Shown: positions 7,864 through 17,888, counted from the stretch's first letter. The stretch is DNA of 49,477 nucleotides from Pirellulales bacterium (GCA_022844125.1 JALHMI010000014.1:195298-244774); one strand, 5' to 3'. The notes: generated from the letters alone by a model not told the origin. A program made the numbers and translations.

Positions 7864-9238
7864 CCGCTACTGGCAGGTGCTGCGCACGTATCTGGAGCGC
7901 CCGCGGTTTTGGGTGCTGGGGGTTACGTACTTACTGGTGACGTGGTTCTGGTTTTGGTACTACGCTTGGTCAAAACCGGGAGAGCGGCAGGGGCAAGCCG
8001 TTATTTCAGCGATCTACGCGTGTCTAATCTGCTGCTTCCTGGGGCTACACCTCCGCCGGCAGTTCAGCCATCCCGCGGCCCAGGCGATCCCGGGCTATGC
8101 GATGCCGCACCTGGTGGTGGCGGGCGTCCTGAGTTCCGTGTTGTGGCTCGTCGTGCCGCTGCTTGCCTGGTGGACGGATCACTGGTCGGGCGGTGCGGTG
8201 GCGCTGCACGCTTTCGCAGCAATTCTGACGGGTATTGTCGCCTGCTGGCCGCGGGGCGTGCTGCTAATGATGGCGATTCCGGCGCTCGCGATTTGGGCCA
8301 GCCGCCCGGTGAAAGCCAGGCAGTATCCTTACATCGTCGAGCTGTACCTGGGATATCACCCCTACATGGCGGCGGCATTGATCGCAATGGCGATCGCGGC
8401 GCAAGCGGTTGCCGCCTGGTTCCTGTTGCGTTTGCCGCGCAAGGGAATCAGCACGAACGACGAATTCTCGATTGAAACTCCGATCGTTCCCGCCGGCGCG
8501 AGTCCATTGACCGACTGGCTGCTGGAGATGCGCGAGAGCGAGGCCGAGCGGTTAACTCGCTCGCGCTGGCTGCCGCTGGTGCAACGGTGGAGAACGCCGG
8601 TGGCGATTGTGCCATTGCTATTGCCGATGCCGGCGATGTTCGTGGCGGCCGGGGCCGTGTTTGGCTGGTGGGTCGAAGGAGAGGGACATGCTTGGGCGAT
8701 GTTCGCGCTCATACTCTCTTGTGCGATACTGTTGCTCTTGCCGCTCGGTCCCTGGCAGTCGCGCCGCTGGGCAATGCCCCAGGAGATTCTGCGGCCGGTG
8801 GCGCGCGAAAAGTACTATCGGCAGTTCATGGGGGCGATGGCGCTGGACATGATCGTCTGGATGGTAACTGCGTCGCTGTTGATTTTTGCCGTGTCCTTGT
8901 TTAATTGGCACAATATACATGCGGCAAACCGACTGACTGACTTCACGCTCTATCTCGCAATCAGCTTCGCCTTTTTGTGGAGCATGGCGTCGTTCGTTTA
9001 TGGCGTGGGCGTTGCCACGCTGCACTGGCGATTCTGGCTGCCGATCATTGCGGTGACGACGATCGGCTGGTTTCTGGGACTACATTTCGCGATCAGGCTG
9101 ATCAACCTCTACGTAATTGTCAAACACGACCTCGATTCAGGCATGACATTCGTAGTATTTCCAATTGTGACAGGGGCTATTGGCCTAGGACTGACGCTCG
9201 CGACTTACCGCCGCTGGGTGCGCGGCGACGTGGTGTAG
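7856..9238 (+). CDS. ABC transporter membrane protein of the GntR-linked operon
   Basis: The 460-residue protein is strongly hydrophobic with about ten predicted membrane segments in two blocks, separated by a hydrophilic loop around residues 195-240. It begins with a short cytoplasmic stretch (MSNRYWQVLRTYLERPRFW). Position and overlap with the ATPase gene indicate that it is the permease partner. I do not recognise a substrate-specific motif. A hairpin at 9283-9304 lies shortly after its stop codon and may help end the transcript. Confidence 0.8.
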   Translation: MSNRYWQVLRTYLERPRFWVLGVTYLLVTWFWFWYYAWSKPGERQGQAVISAIYACLICCFLGLHLRRQFSHPAAQAIPGYAMPHLVVAGVLSSVLWLVVPLLAWWTDHWSGGAVALHAFAAILTGIVACWPRGVLLMMAIPALAIWASRPVKARQYPYIVELYLGYHPYMAAALIAMAIAAQAVAAWFLLRLPRKGISTNDEFSIETPIVPAGASPLTDWLLEMRESEAERLTRSRWLPLVQRWRTPVAIVPLLLPMPAMFVAAGAVFGWWVEGEGHAWAMFALILSCAILLLLPLGPWQSRRWAMPQEILRPVAREKYYRQFMGAMALDMIVWMVTASLLIFAVSLFNWHNIHAANRLTDFTLYLAISFAFLWSMASFVYGVGVATLHWRFWLPIIAVTTIGWFLGLHFAIRLINLYVIVKHDLDSGMTFVVFPIVTGAIGLGLTLATYRRWVRGDVV

Positions 9239-9282
9239 CGGTTCGTTAAAGGAATAGCGGCGCTGCGTCCTTGGAAGGCATT

Positions 9283-9304
9283 CCCGGCGAAAGTATTCGC
9301 CGGG
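9283..9304 (+). repeat. Hairpin CCCGGCGAA/TTCGCCGGG, dispersed type F
   Basis: A perfect 9-bp stem with an AGTA loop, followed by CTTTAC. It is related in layout and flanks to the hairpin at 6260-6281. There is no long T-tract, so termination is uncertain. Confidence 0.6.
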
Positions 9305-9404
9305 CTTTACGGGGCCGTGCTCTTCGCGTTCGGACGGTTTCGGGGCTAGAATTGCGGAGTCCCGCATTCGCTTCCACCAGTCCATTTAGCCCCGCGCCCA
9401 CGCC

Positions 9405-9902
9405 ATGACCAATTCCAACTCCCGCGTCGCCGTTTATACCGGTTCGTTCGATCCCATCACGCTGGGGCACCTGAACGTCATCGAACGTTCCAGCCGGCTG
9501 GTCGATCGGCTGGTAGTCGGCATCGGCATCAACGTCGAAAAGCAATCGATGTTCACGCCCGAGGAACGCGTGGCGTTGGTTACGAGTGTCGTGGCTCATC
9601 TGCCGAACGTCGAAGTCGGTTCGTTCAGCGGGCTGGCTGTGAAGTTCTGCCGCCAGGCCGGGGCGAGCGTGCTCTTGCGCGGTGTTCGCTCGCTGGGAGA
9701 CATCGAAAGCGAATTCACCATGATCATGGCCAACCGCAAGCTCGACCCAGGCATCGAAACGATACTGCTGATGGCCGACGGTCAGTATTCGCACATCAGT
9801 AGTTCGCTGATCAAGCAGATCGCCTCGATGGCGGGCGACGAAGAACTCGGCCGCTTTGTGCCGCAGCAGGTGGTGACCGCGATTCGCGGGAAACAGAGGT
9901 AG
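9405..9902 (+). CDS. coaD: Phosphopantetheine adenylyltransferase
   Basis: CoaD transfers AMP from ATP to 4'-phosphopantetheine, the penultimate step of coenzyme A synthesis, in the cytoplasm. The 165-residue length is typical. The nucleotidyltransferase motif appears as YTGSFDPITLGHLNVI (residues about 11-26), which includes the TxGH-type site, and the C-terminal ISSSLIK motif is present (about residues 129-135). The start is the ATG at 9405 (MTNSNSRVAVYTGSFD); its first seven residues form a short tail before the first beta strand. The neighbours are functionally unrelated, so it appears to be a single-gene unit. Confidence 0.96.
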   Translation: MTNSNSRVAVYTGSFDPITLGHLNVIERSSRLVDRLVVGIGINVEKQSMFTPEERVALVTSVVAHLPNVEVGSFSGLAVKFCRQAGASVLLRGVRSLGDIESEFTMIMANRKLDPGIETILLMADGQYSHISSSLIKQIASMAGDEELGRFVPQQVVTAIRGKQR

Positions 9903-9976
9903 TTCAATTGATTAACCGCAGAGGGCGCGGAGGGACGCAGGGGGAAGACAGCGGGAAGAGGGAGAACCACAGATGG

Positions 9977-10035
9977 ACCGTGCTGACATTCTCAGAAGTG
10001 CACAGGTGAGCCGCCACGCGGCCACCTGTGGCACC
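9977..10035 (-). repeat. 59-nt dispersed palindromic repeat, copy A
   Basis: Read on the reverse strand it begins GGTGCCACAGGTGGCCGC and ends AATGTCAGCACGGT. It aligns without gaps to 13742-13800 (50 of 59 positions identical by my hand count). CACAGGTG and CACCTGTG form a stem, with GCCGC/GCGGC inside. It lies between the convergent coaD and mcsB genes. Confidence 0.85.
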
Positions 10036-10095
10036 CGACCGTATCACACGCCGAATCGAGTTAACGGCGTAGAGTGGCACCCTGAATAAAGCGAA

Positions 10096-11166
10096 CTAGT
10101 TCGCTTCGTCGCCGTTGCTCTTGTTCAGATGCCGACGCAGGTAGCGAGCGCGCTCGATGTTGCGGTCGGCCGTGTCGAGTTCCACGCCGCGCAGCTTCTG
10201 CAAGTGCGCCGGCTGGGTGTGGATGAAGAGCTCGTTCAGCAGCGGAATCTGCAGGTCTTCGATCAATCCCAGGTTCACGCCCATCCGCACGCTGGAAAGC
10301 AAGTGCATCGTCTCTTCAGAGCTGATCGTCTGGGCGGTGCGGAGAATGCCGTACGCCCGGGCGACTTTGTCGTGCAGGTTTTCGTGGCTTTCGCGAACCA
10401 GGAAGTCGCGGGCCTTGCGTTCGTACTCGATCAGCTTGGGGACGATGTCGCCGACCTGCTTGACCAGGTCGTTCTCTTTCTTGCCGAGCGTGATCTGGTT
10501 CGAGATCTGGTAGAAGTCGCCCATCGCCTGCGAGCCTTCGCCGTACAGGCCGCGGACGGCGAGGCTGATTTTCTGCAGGCTGCGGAAGACTTTGTCGATC
10601 TGCCGCGTGATCACCAGCGCCGGCAGATGCAGCATCACGCTGACGCGGAGCCCGGTGCCGACGTTCGTGGGGCAGGCCGTCAGGAAGCCGAGCTTCGGGT
10701 GGTAGGCGAAGTTCACCTTCTGGGCCAGCAATGAATCGATCTGATCGATCTGCTCCCAGGCGGATTGCAGGTCGAGTCCGCTGTGCATCACCTGGATCCG
10801 CAGATGATCCTCTTCGTTGATCATCAGGCTGACTTGCTCGTTGCGGGCGATGGCCACGCCGCGGGCCCCTTCGCTTTCGGCATGTTCGCGGCTGATGAGC
10901 TGCCGCTCGACCAGGAATTGCCGGTCGATGACTTTCAGGTCGTTGACGTTGACGTATTCCAGCTCGCCCGACTCTTGCACTTCGAGCACGCGATCGCGAA
11001 GCGTGTTTTCGATCTCGGTGCGGTCTTGCTGGGTGGCGCGGCTGATGAAGGGGAACTCGGCCAGGTTGCGGGCCAGGCGAATGCGGCTGGAAATAACGAT
11101 ATCACTCTCGGGACCGCTGCCCCGGAGCCATTCGCCACTCGTGCTGACTAGTTCGTTCAGATCCAC
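10096..11166 (-). CDS. mcsB: Protein arginine kinase McsB
   Basis: McsB phosphorylates arginine residues on proteins; in Firmicutes this marks them for ClpCP degradation. The 356-residue length matches. Phosphagen-kinase-type signatures are visible: SSRIRLARNLAEFPF near residue 26, NEEDHLRIQVM near 115, CPTNVGTGLRVS near 165 and RGLYGEGSQAMGDFYQISNQ near 205. It follows mcsA by 48 bases on the same strand, the usual mcsA-mcsB order. Neither ctsR nor clpC is adjacent, so here the pair is separated from the Firmicutes heat-shock operon. The ATG at 11166 gives the expected N-terminus. Confidence 0.95.
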   Translation of the reverse strand: MDLNELVSTSGEWLRGSGPESDIVISSRIRLARNLAEFPFISRATQQDRTEIENTLRDRVLEVQESGELEYVNVNDLKVIDRQFLVERQLISREHAESEGARGVAIARNEQVSLMINEEDHLRIQVMHSGLDLQSAWEQIDQIDSLLAQKVNFAYHPKLGFLTACPTNVGTGLRVSVMLHLPALVITRQIDKVFRSLQKISLAVRGLYGEGSQAMGDFYQISNQITLGKKENDLVKQVGDIVPKLIEYERKARDFLVRESHENLHDKVARAYGILRTAQTISSEETMHLLSSVRMGVNLGLIEDLQIPLLNELFIHTQPAHLQKLRGVELDTADRNIERARYLRRHLNKSNGDEAN

Positions 11167-11214
11167 CGCTAAGAGTCCCGCCGCCGGAGTGTCCGTCGCC
11201 CTGAGGGAGTTGTG

Positions 11215-11730
11215 CTATTTCTTCTTGTGGGGGGGCGACTCTTCAATTTTACGAATGTCGTCGCGAAGCTTCGACGCCAGTTCGTAATCTTCGTCGTCGA
11301 TCGCCTCTTTCATCTCGCGCCGCAGCCGGATGAGCTGGGTGCGTTTTTCCGTCCCCTCCGGAAAGCGGGCGGACTTCTTGCCGACGTGCTCGGTCTCGCC
11401 GTGGATGTTCACGATCAAGGGGTCGAGCTCGGCCTGGAAACAAACATAATCATAAGGACAGCCGAGGCGACCCTGATTGCGAAATTCGTAAAACGTAATT
11501 CCGCAGACGGGGCATGCCCGCTGATCGAGCTTGGCGAGCTCTTCCGCCGTTTGTCCGACGGCAAGTTGCTGTGCCAGCACTCCGGCCAGGCTGGGGGCGA
11601 CGGCCGGCTCCTCCTCCTGAGTCAGGTACTGCCGGGCGTGCTCTTCGCAGAGGTGCAACTCTTGCGGTTTACCTTTGGTGAGTTCCGTAATGTGGAACGT
11701 CGCCGTTTTGTTGCACTGCTGGCACTTCAT
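11215..11730 (-). CDS. mcsA: McsA-like zinc-finger protein with UVR motif
   Basis: The 171-residue protein has an N-terminal CxxC (MKCQQC), a second LHLCEEH, and a further CPVCG/CPYD pair, giving paired zinc-binding sites. The C-terminus carries a UvrB/UvrC-type helical motif (REMKEAIDDEDYELASKLRD). In Firmicutes McsA activates McsB. It lies immediately upstream of mcsB. I choose the ATG at 11730 with GGGGA eight bases before it, rather than the in-frame TTG at 11742. A TATAAT-containing promoter lies about 90 bases upstream. Confidence 0.9.
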   Translation of the reverse strand: MKCQQCNKTATFHITELTKGKPQELHLCEEHARQYLTQEEEPAVAPSLAGVLAQQLAVGQTAEELAKLDQRACPVCGITFYEFRNQGRLGCPYDYVCFQAELDPLIVNIHGETEHVGKKSARFPEGTEKRTQLIRLRREMKEAIDDEDYELASKLRDDIRKIEESPPHKKK

Positions 11731-12162
11731 CGAGATCCCCAAGATCTGTCTGCGGCGGCCGTGTGCGCCGCACTTAAACAGTCAGCGACCGCACCGAAAA
11801 ATCCGCCGTTCAGATCAATTATATCAAGGGGCGGCGCAAAGCCAGTGGGATTCTAACAGCCGCGCTGGGGGTGTCAAGGCGAGTGCGGCTCTGCGTAGTT
11901 TAAGGACGTTGCAAGAAACGCAACTCCGCGCGTTCGCAGAACTTTTTTCGCGTCGAGCGGCACTTTTCCCCAGCCAGGCGCCGCTCGGATTGTTAGCACT
12001 CCGCCTGCTTGCTACAACAGCCGAAGGAAGTACCCCGCGAGAGCGAAACGTGCCGAGCCGCGCACGGCGGTGCCGGGGCGCCGGCACCGAGCGAACCCAC
12101 GCGGCAGGTGCGTGTCCAATTGCCTGCGGCTGGCGCGGCGCTTCCCTGAGCTAGATTTGCGT
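11731..12162. other. Divergent mcsA/trpE intergenic region
   Basis: About 430 bases separate the reverse-strand mcsA from forward trpE. The left part has the mcsA promoter. The right part is GC-rich without a convincing gene; the in-frame extension of trpE upstream to 12070 lacks family-like sequence. No trp attenuator (leader peptide with Trp codons plus paired hairpins) was recognised. Confidence 0.5.
11818..11846 (-). promoter_or_regulatory. Probable mcsA-mcsB promoter
   Basis: On the reverse strand a perfect TATAAT lies at 11823-11818, preceded 17 bases earlier by a weak -35 (ACTGGC). The expected transcript start near 11811 would give a leader of about 80 bases before the mcsA ATG. No CtsR-type operator was noticed. 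Confidence 0.4.
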
Positions 12163-13665
12163 ATGAAACACTTTCCCGACTTCGACGCTTTCCAGCAACT
12201 CGCCCACGGCGTGGATCTGGTGCCCGTCTATCGCCGGCTGCTCGGCGACACGCTGACGCCGGTCTCGGCGTTCCACAAGATCGACGCCGGCCCGACGGCG
12301 TGCCTGTTCGAAAGCGTGATCGGCGGCGAGAAGGTCGGACGCTACAGCTTCCTGGCGGCCGACCCGTTCCTGCAGCTTGAAGCCCGCGGCCGCGAAGTCA
12401 CGGTCGTCGACAACGCCGGCACGACGACCTTCGCGGCCGAAGACCCGCTCGCGGAACTCAAGAGCCGGGTGGATGCGATCCGCTCGGCCACGCTGCCCGA
12501 GCTGCCGCCGTTCACCTCGGGCGCGGTGGGCTATGCCGGCTACGACGTGATTCGCTACAGCGAGAACCTGCCGAACGCTCCGGAGAACGATCGCGACCTG
12601 CCGGACCTGGCGTTTGCGTTTTACGACCACATGGTCGTGTTCGATCACGTGAACAAGACAAACGTCGTGATCGCGATGGCGCGGCTCGACAAGTTCGACC
12701 GCGACCTGAAGGCGGCCTATGCCGACGCCCAGCGGCGGGTCGATCAGATCGTCGCACAGCTTGAACGCCCCGACGCCACGCTGCCGCCGGCCGACATCGA
12801 GACCGGCGGCGTGCCGGCGATCAAGTACCAGTCGAACTTCACGCAGGCCGACTTTGAGATTGCCGTGCGCAAGTGCGTGGAGTACATCCGCGCCGGCGAC
12901 GTCTTTCAGGTCGTGATCAGCCAAAGGCTCACACTTGACATCCGCTGCGAACCGTTCGAGATCTATCGCACGCTGCGGGTGGTGAATCCCAGCCCGTTCA
13001 TGTTCTATCTGCGGACGCCGAGCGTGACGCTGGTGGGGAGCTCGCCGGAGATCATGGTCCGCGTCGTGGAAGGTAAGGTCACGGTGCGCCCGCTGGCCGG
13101 CACGCGCCGCCGGGGCGCCACCGAAGAAGAGGATCGCCGCCTGGCCGAAGAACTGCTGGCCGATCCGAAAGAGCGGGCCGAACACGTGATGCTGGTGGAC
13201 CTGGGCCGCAACGACGTCGGCCGGGTGGCTCAGTATCGCACGGTCGAGCTGACCGATGTGATGACGATTGAGCGGTATAGCCACGTGATGCACATCACGT
13301 CGAACGTGACGGGGCAACTGGCCGAGGGACGTGATGCGTTCGACGCCCTGCGGGCCTGCCTGCCTGCCGGCACGGTCTCTGGGGCGCCGAAAGTGCGGGC
13401 GATGGAGATCATCGACGAGATCGAACCGCATCGCCGCGGGCCCTATGCCGGCGCGGTGGGGTACGTCGACTTCAATGGCAACATGGATACCTGCATCGCG
13501 CTGCGAACCCTGGTGGTCCAGGGAAACAAGGCTTATGTACAGGCGGGCGCCGGGATCGTCGCCGACAGCCAGCCGAGCGAGGAGTATCAGGAAACGCTCA
13601 ACAAGGCTCGGGGGCTGCTGAAGGCGGTCGAAGTGACCGAGTCGCGTCAACATCGCGGCAAGTAG
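12163..13665 (+). CDS. trpE: Anthranilate synthase component I
   Basis: TrpE converts chorismate with ammonia (from the TrpG glutaminase) to anthranilate, the first step of tryptophan synthesis. The 500-residue length fits. The feedback-site [14 protein letters not shown] motif lies near residue 48. The catalytic half shows [10 protein letters not shown] (about 309), [10 protein letters not shown] (about 346) and the C-terminal [16 protein letters not shown] (about 403) with YAGAVGY. The ATG at 12163 is chosen because upstream in-frame sequence is Arg-rich and unlike the family. No trpG or other trp gene is adjacent, so the glutaminase must be encoded elsewhere. Confidence 0.95.
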   Translation: MKHFPDFDAFQQLAHGVDLVPVYRRLLGDTLTPVSAFHKIDAGPTACLFESVIGGEKVGRYSFLAADPFLQLEARGREVTVVDNAGTTTFAAEDPLAELKSRVDAIRSATLPELPPFTSGAVGYAGYDVIRYSENLPNAPENDRDLPDLAFAFYDHMVVFDHVNKTNVVIAMARLDKFDRDLKAAYADAQRRVDQIVAQLERPDATLPPADIETGGVPAIKYQSNFTQADFEIAVRKCVEYIRAGDVFQVVISQRLTLDIRCEPFEIYRTLRVVNPSPFMFYLRTPSVTLVGSSPEIMVRVVEGKVTVRPLAGTRRRGATEEEDRRLAEELLADPKERAEHVMLVDLGRNDVGRVAQYRTVELTDVMTIERYSHVMHITSNVTGQLAEGRDAFDALRACLPAGTVSGAPKVRAMEIIDEIEPHRRGPYAGAVGYVDFNGNMDTCIALRTLVVQGNKAYVQAGAGIVADSQPSEEYQETLNKARGLLKAVEVTESRQHRGK

Positions 13666-13994
13666 GCCGCATTCTGCGTTCCTTAGCCCGATGCATGTTG
13701 GATTCGTGGGAACGAAAGGCGTGAATTAAGGCGCTGCTCCGGGTGGCACAGGAGGCCGTGTGGCGGCTCACCTGTGCTCGCTGGGGAATGTCAGCACGGT
13801 TTACCAGACGGGCTCGATATGGGCTCAGAACGCGCCGGTGACTGCTCCGCAGCACCGGTGGCACCCAAGTCCTCTCGATGTTTCAACGCCAAGGTTATGG
13901 CCCGCACACCGCAGGCCGGCCCATTGCGTAAACGGCCGCTGCGCTTCAAAATGCCGGCTTGGCTAGGCGGCATCTCGTTCGGCAGGAGAAACTC
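13666..13994. other. Intergenic region with a 59-nt repeat
   Basis: This 329-base gap between trpE and the small monooxygenase gene holds the dispersed repeat at 13742-13800. Short open frames here lack a good ribosome site and family-like sequence. AGGAGA shortly before 13995 is the ribosome site of the next gene. Confidence 0.5.
13742..13800 (+). repeat. 59-nt dispersed palindromic repeat, copy B
   Basis: It begins GGTGGCACAGGAGGCCGTG and ends AATGTCAGCACGGT, and aligns over its full length to the reverse of 9977-10035. Most differences fall in the stretch between the stem and the conserved 3' end. Confidence 0.85.
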
Positions 13995-14303
13995 ATGATT
14001 TATGTTGTCGCCACCATTCAATTGACCGGTGGGCATCGCGAAGAATTCCTCGCGCTGCAGAAGGATCTGCTGCCGCACGTGCATGCCGAGAAGGGCTGCG
14101 TGGAATACGCTCCCAGCATCGAGGTGCCTTGGGGCGATCCGGCCAAATCGACCGCGAGCGACAGCGTCGTCGTGATGCACGAGCGCTGGGAAACGCTCGA
14201 CGACCTGAAGGCTCACTCGGTCGCTCCGCACATGGCCGCCTTTCGCGAGAAGTCGAAGCACCTGGTGCTGGGCGTGAAGATCGAGGTCTTCAAGTCGGCC
14301 TAG
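13995..14303 (+). CDS. Putative quinol monooxygenase (ABM family)
   Basis: The 102-residue protein matches the antibiotic-biosynthesis-monooxygenase (ABM) fold: a start like MIYVVATIQLTGGHREEF, a conserved GCVEY near residue 35, HERWETLDDLKAHSVAPHM near 59 and a C-terminal beta strand. Such small dimeric ferredoxin-like proteins oxidise quinols or act in small-molecule detoxification; many have no known substrate. The ATG at 13995 follows AGGAGA. It lies 123 bases before eno, and no functional link to eno is evident. Confidence 0.8.
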   Translation: MIYVVATIQLTGGHREEFLALQKDLLPHVHAEKGCVEYAPSIEVPWGDPAKSTASDSVVVMHERWETLDDLKAHSVAPHMAAFREKSKHLVLGVKIEVFKSA

Positions 14304-15710
<1,407 letters not shown>

Positions 15711-15751
15711 CAGCTACGGGCGATTAGTGCTCGCAGCCGCAGGCACAACAT

Positions 15752-15783
15752 AGCCCCCGGCAATTTTTCGCCGGGGGCTTTTT
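15752..15783 (+). terminator. Rho-independent terminator of eno
   Basis: AGCCCCCGGC (15752-15761) pairs perfectly with GCCGGGGGCT (15770-15779), with an 8-base loop and a run of five T at 15779-15783. It lies 41 bases after the eno stop codon. Confidence 0.9.
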
Positions 15784-15865
15784 GTTAGTCAGGATTGGCA
15801 AAGTATGACAAAATTTGACAATGGCCATTGGGGCGCGTATCGTAGTTGTTGTAGGAGGATTACTT

Positions 15866-16138
15866 ATGAGCCAAAACGAAACCATGAACATCGCTTTGCC
15901 GGACGCGATGAAGCAGTTCGTCCGTGAGCAAGTCGAGTCCGGCGGTTACAGCACGGCCAGCGAATACGTCCGCGAGTTGATCCGCGCCGATCAACGTGCC
16001 AAGGCTCGGCAGCGTTTGGATGCATTGCTGCTGGAGGGACTCGAAAGCGGACCGGCGACGCCAATCACAAAGCAGGACTGGGACGACTTGCGCCAACACT
16101 TTGAGGAGCGCCTCAAGAAAAATGGCCGCAAGAAGTGA
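15866..16138 (+). CDS. ParD-like antitoxin
   Basis: The 90-residue protein has an N-terminal ribbon-helix-helix-like part (MNIALPDAMKQFVREQVESG followed by YSTASEYVRELIRADQ), typical of ParD/CopG antitoxins, and a charged C-terminal tail that would wrap the toxin. The ATG at 15866 is preceded by AGGAGG. The toxin gene overlaps its end by four bases (GTGA), the usual arrangement. The RHH part normally also represses the operon promoter. No clear operator palindrome was identified in the short space after the eno terminator. Confidence 0.88.
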   Translation: MSQNETMNIALPDAMKQFVREQVESGGYSTASEYVRELIRADQRAKARQRLDALLLEGLESGPATPITKQDWDDLRQHFEERLKKNGRKK

Positions 16139-16455
16139 ATTCCCTACCTGCTCGCAAAACACCGCAGGCTTGGGCCGACATGTATGAACAGGTCGACTAC
16201 TTTGCCGACCATCAACCGGACCTGGGCAGAAAGTTCATGCAGGAGGTCGAGGCCAATATCGAACTCCTCTCCAAGAGTCCATTTCTCGGTTCCAGTTGCA
16301 TCGGTATGTCTGGCAAGGCTTCCGATTTGCGATACTGGACAATGGCGGCATTTCCGAACCATGTTATCTTTTACCGCACCGAACCAGAGCAGTTGACTGT
16401 GGTGCGAATCCTACACAGCAGCCGCAACTTGGATATCCTGTTCGACGCTAGTTGA
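16135..16455 (+). CDS. ParE-like toxin
   Basis: The 106-residue protein matches the RelE/ParE fold: an N-terminal helix (TPQAWADMYEQVDYFADHQPDLGRKF is the region around residues 9-34), a second helix, then FLGSSC, LRYWTMAAFPNHVIFYR near residues 64-81 and a closing VVRILHSSRNLDILF. ParE toxins usually poison DNA gyrase; RelE relatives cut mRNA. The start is a GTG that overlaps the antitoxin stop, implying coupled translation. A later ATG at 16180 would cut into the first helix. The frame is intact, unlike the second module near 43.4 kb. Confidence 0.87.
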   Translation: MNSLPARKTPQAWADMYEQVDYFADHQPDLGRKFMQEVEANIELLSKSPFLGSSCIGMSGKASDLRYWTMAAFPNHVIFYRTEPEQLTVVRILHSSRNLDILFDAS

Positions 16456-16577
16456 CTTGCAGGTGCTGCGGGCGGGATTGAGATCCTTGCACCCCAACAA
16501 TTAAGAAGTCAGGCGCCTTCGGCTAAGCCCGGCTTGGGTTTTTCCCAATCAGTGTGTCGCCGGAAGAATTCGCTGGG

Positions 16578-16808
16578 TTAGTCCAGTAGTGGCTGGATCA
16601 AGAGCGAAGCGATAAGCACCATCGCTGTGACTGTCAGGACGATACCCATTCCGACGCACGCCCAGAAAGCAACCGGGGCTTCATCACGGGTGACTCTGAA
16701 TCCGAATGTCGGCCATCTGCCGGTCAGGATGGCCTTGCGGACATGCCAGCCCGCGACAAGGGCGCAAGCCGCGAAGAATACGAGCCGCGACAGTAGTAAG
16801 TAGTCCAT
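16578..16808 (-). CDS. Small two-helix membrane protein, unknown
   Basis: The 76-residue protein has two clear hydrophobic segments (LLLSRLVFFAACALVAGW and FWACVGMGIVLTVTAMVLIAS) joined by a basic loop containing RWPTFGFRVTRDEAPVAFW. I do not recognise the family. The ATG at 16808 is preferred; a GTG at 16826 would add six residues. It stands alone on the reverse strand between the toxin-antitoxin pair and a forward membrane-protein pair. Confidence 0.55.
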   Translation of the reverse strand: MDYLLLSRLVFFAACALVAGWHVRKAILTGRWPTFGFRVTRDEAPVAFWACVGMGIVLTVTAMVLIASLLIQPLLD

Positions 16809-16951
16809 TCCAGGATTCCACCACACTAAAAAGTCGTATCTTGCATACTAGTGGGACGTTACCCGGGCCTGGCACGCCGCGAACTTACTCTGCATTCCTG
16901 CTATGATGCGGAAAGGTTCCCCACATCCCGCTTCGCTCACGTCGCTCGCAT

Positions 16952-17341
16952 ATGTCCAGTTTACAGCAGCCGCCGGTCGCTCGGCCGATTACCGATTCTC
17001 CCTGGTTCTGGCTGCTCGTGTTCAGCGCGGCGGGGCTCGTTTGCGTGCTGGTCATCATGCCGCAGTATGCCAAGCGGCAGCGGCGGCTCGAGATGCAGTA
17101 CATGGCCCGGGAGGAGATCCTGCGCCGGCAGGCCGAAGGGGAACCGGCCGCGCGGGAAGCCGGCGAAGAGGGCGCGGCCGCGCCCCCCGCCGTGGGCGAG
17201 TTGATTATCCCGATCTGGCCGCTGGCTTCCGTGTGTGTGGCCGCGATGGGACTGGCCAGCTACATGTTGTGGAAATCGCGTTCCACTGCTGATCAGGCTA
17301 AGCAGGCTGAAGAACCTTCGCATCCGGGAGGTGTGCCGTGA
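16952..17341 (+). CDS. Two-helix membrane protein, unknown
   Basis: The 129-residue protein has a hydrophobic segment near residues 18-36 (WFWLLVFSAAGLVCVLVIM), a long charged, probably helical stretch rich in Arg, Glu and Ala (about 40-85), and a second hydrophobic segment near 87-108. I do not recognise a family. The next gene overlaps its stop codon (GTGA), so the two are probably co-translated and may act together at the membrane. Confidence 0.65.
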   Translation: MSSLQQPPVARPITDSPWFWLLVFSAAGLVCVLVIMPQYAKRQRRLEMQYMAREEILRRQAEGEPAAREAGEEGAAAPPAVGELIIPIWPLASVCVAAMGLASYMLWKSRSTADQAKQAEEPSHPGGVP

Positions 17342-17874
17342 GTATTTTCCTGGAAAGTCCTTGGCCCAGCGTTGTGCTCTGCACGTTCCTGATCCTCTGC
17401 TTTGGCGTGCTCTTCATGCGCACGGGCAGCGTGTGGGTCATCGCCGCGCTGGTGGCCTCGGTGGGATTGATGGCGGGGCTGGTCGTACTGGAACGAACCA
17501 TCGTCACCGATACCGAAGAGGTCGGAGACACGCTGCACGGCATCGCCGAAAATCTCGAGGCGAACGATATGCCGATGGTGCTGGCATCGTTCTCGCCGAA
17601 CTGTCCCGGCGTGCGGCAGGCTGAATCGGTCCTGCGGCGTGTTACGGTGCAATCGGCCGTCGTGGGACGCGACCTCGAAGTGACGATCAATAAGCTCACG
17701 TCGCCGCCCACCGCAACGGCCTACTTCACCGGCCGCATCCAGGCCCGCGATAACGGCGGTACGATTCCCTACGAAAACTACATCCGCAAGTTCAAGGTCC
17801 GGCTGGAACGCCACGGCGACCGCTGGCTGGTGGCCGACTACGAAGACGGCGATTTGCGGAAGAAGATGCAGTAG
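17338..17874 (+). CDS. Membrane-anchored protein with NTF2-like soluble domain
   Basis: The 178-residue protein starts with GTG overlapping the upstream stop codon. It has two adjacent membrane segments (about residues 11-27 and 33-50) and a soluble part of about 120 residues. The latter starts with a helix (VGDTLHGIAENLEANDMPMVLASFS) and has beta strands ending RHGDRWLVADYEDGD, reminiscent of SnoaL/NTF2-like folds. That fold call is an inference from pattern only. The role is unknown. Confidence 0.65.
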   Translation: MSIFLESPWPSVVLCTFLILCFGVLFMRTGSVWVIAALVASVGLMAGLVVLERTIVTDTEEVGDTLHGIAENLEANDMPMVLASFSPNCPGVRQAESVLRRVTVQSAVVGRDLEVTINKLTSPPTATAYFTGRIQARDNGGTIPYENYIRKFKVRLERHGDRWLVADYEDGDLRKKMQ

Positions 17875-17888
17875 TATCGCGCGCGCGC

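Noticed and set aside
12070-12162. An in-frame upstream extension of trpE as a leader or attenuator
   Set aside because: The extension is Arg-rich, has no Trp run and no paired alternative hairpins that I could see.
12151-13653. A 500-codon open frame on the reverse strand across trpE
   Set aside because: It mirrors trpE almost exactly and is a GC-codon shadow with no recognisable domain.
9977-13800. The 59-nt repeats as a CRISPR array
   Set aside because: The copies are 3.7 kb apart, in opposite orientation, without spacers or cas genes.
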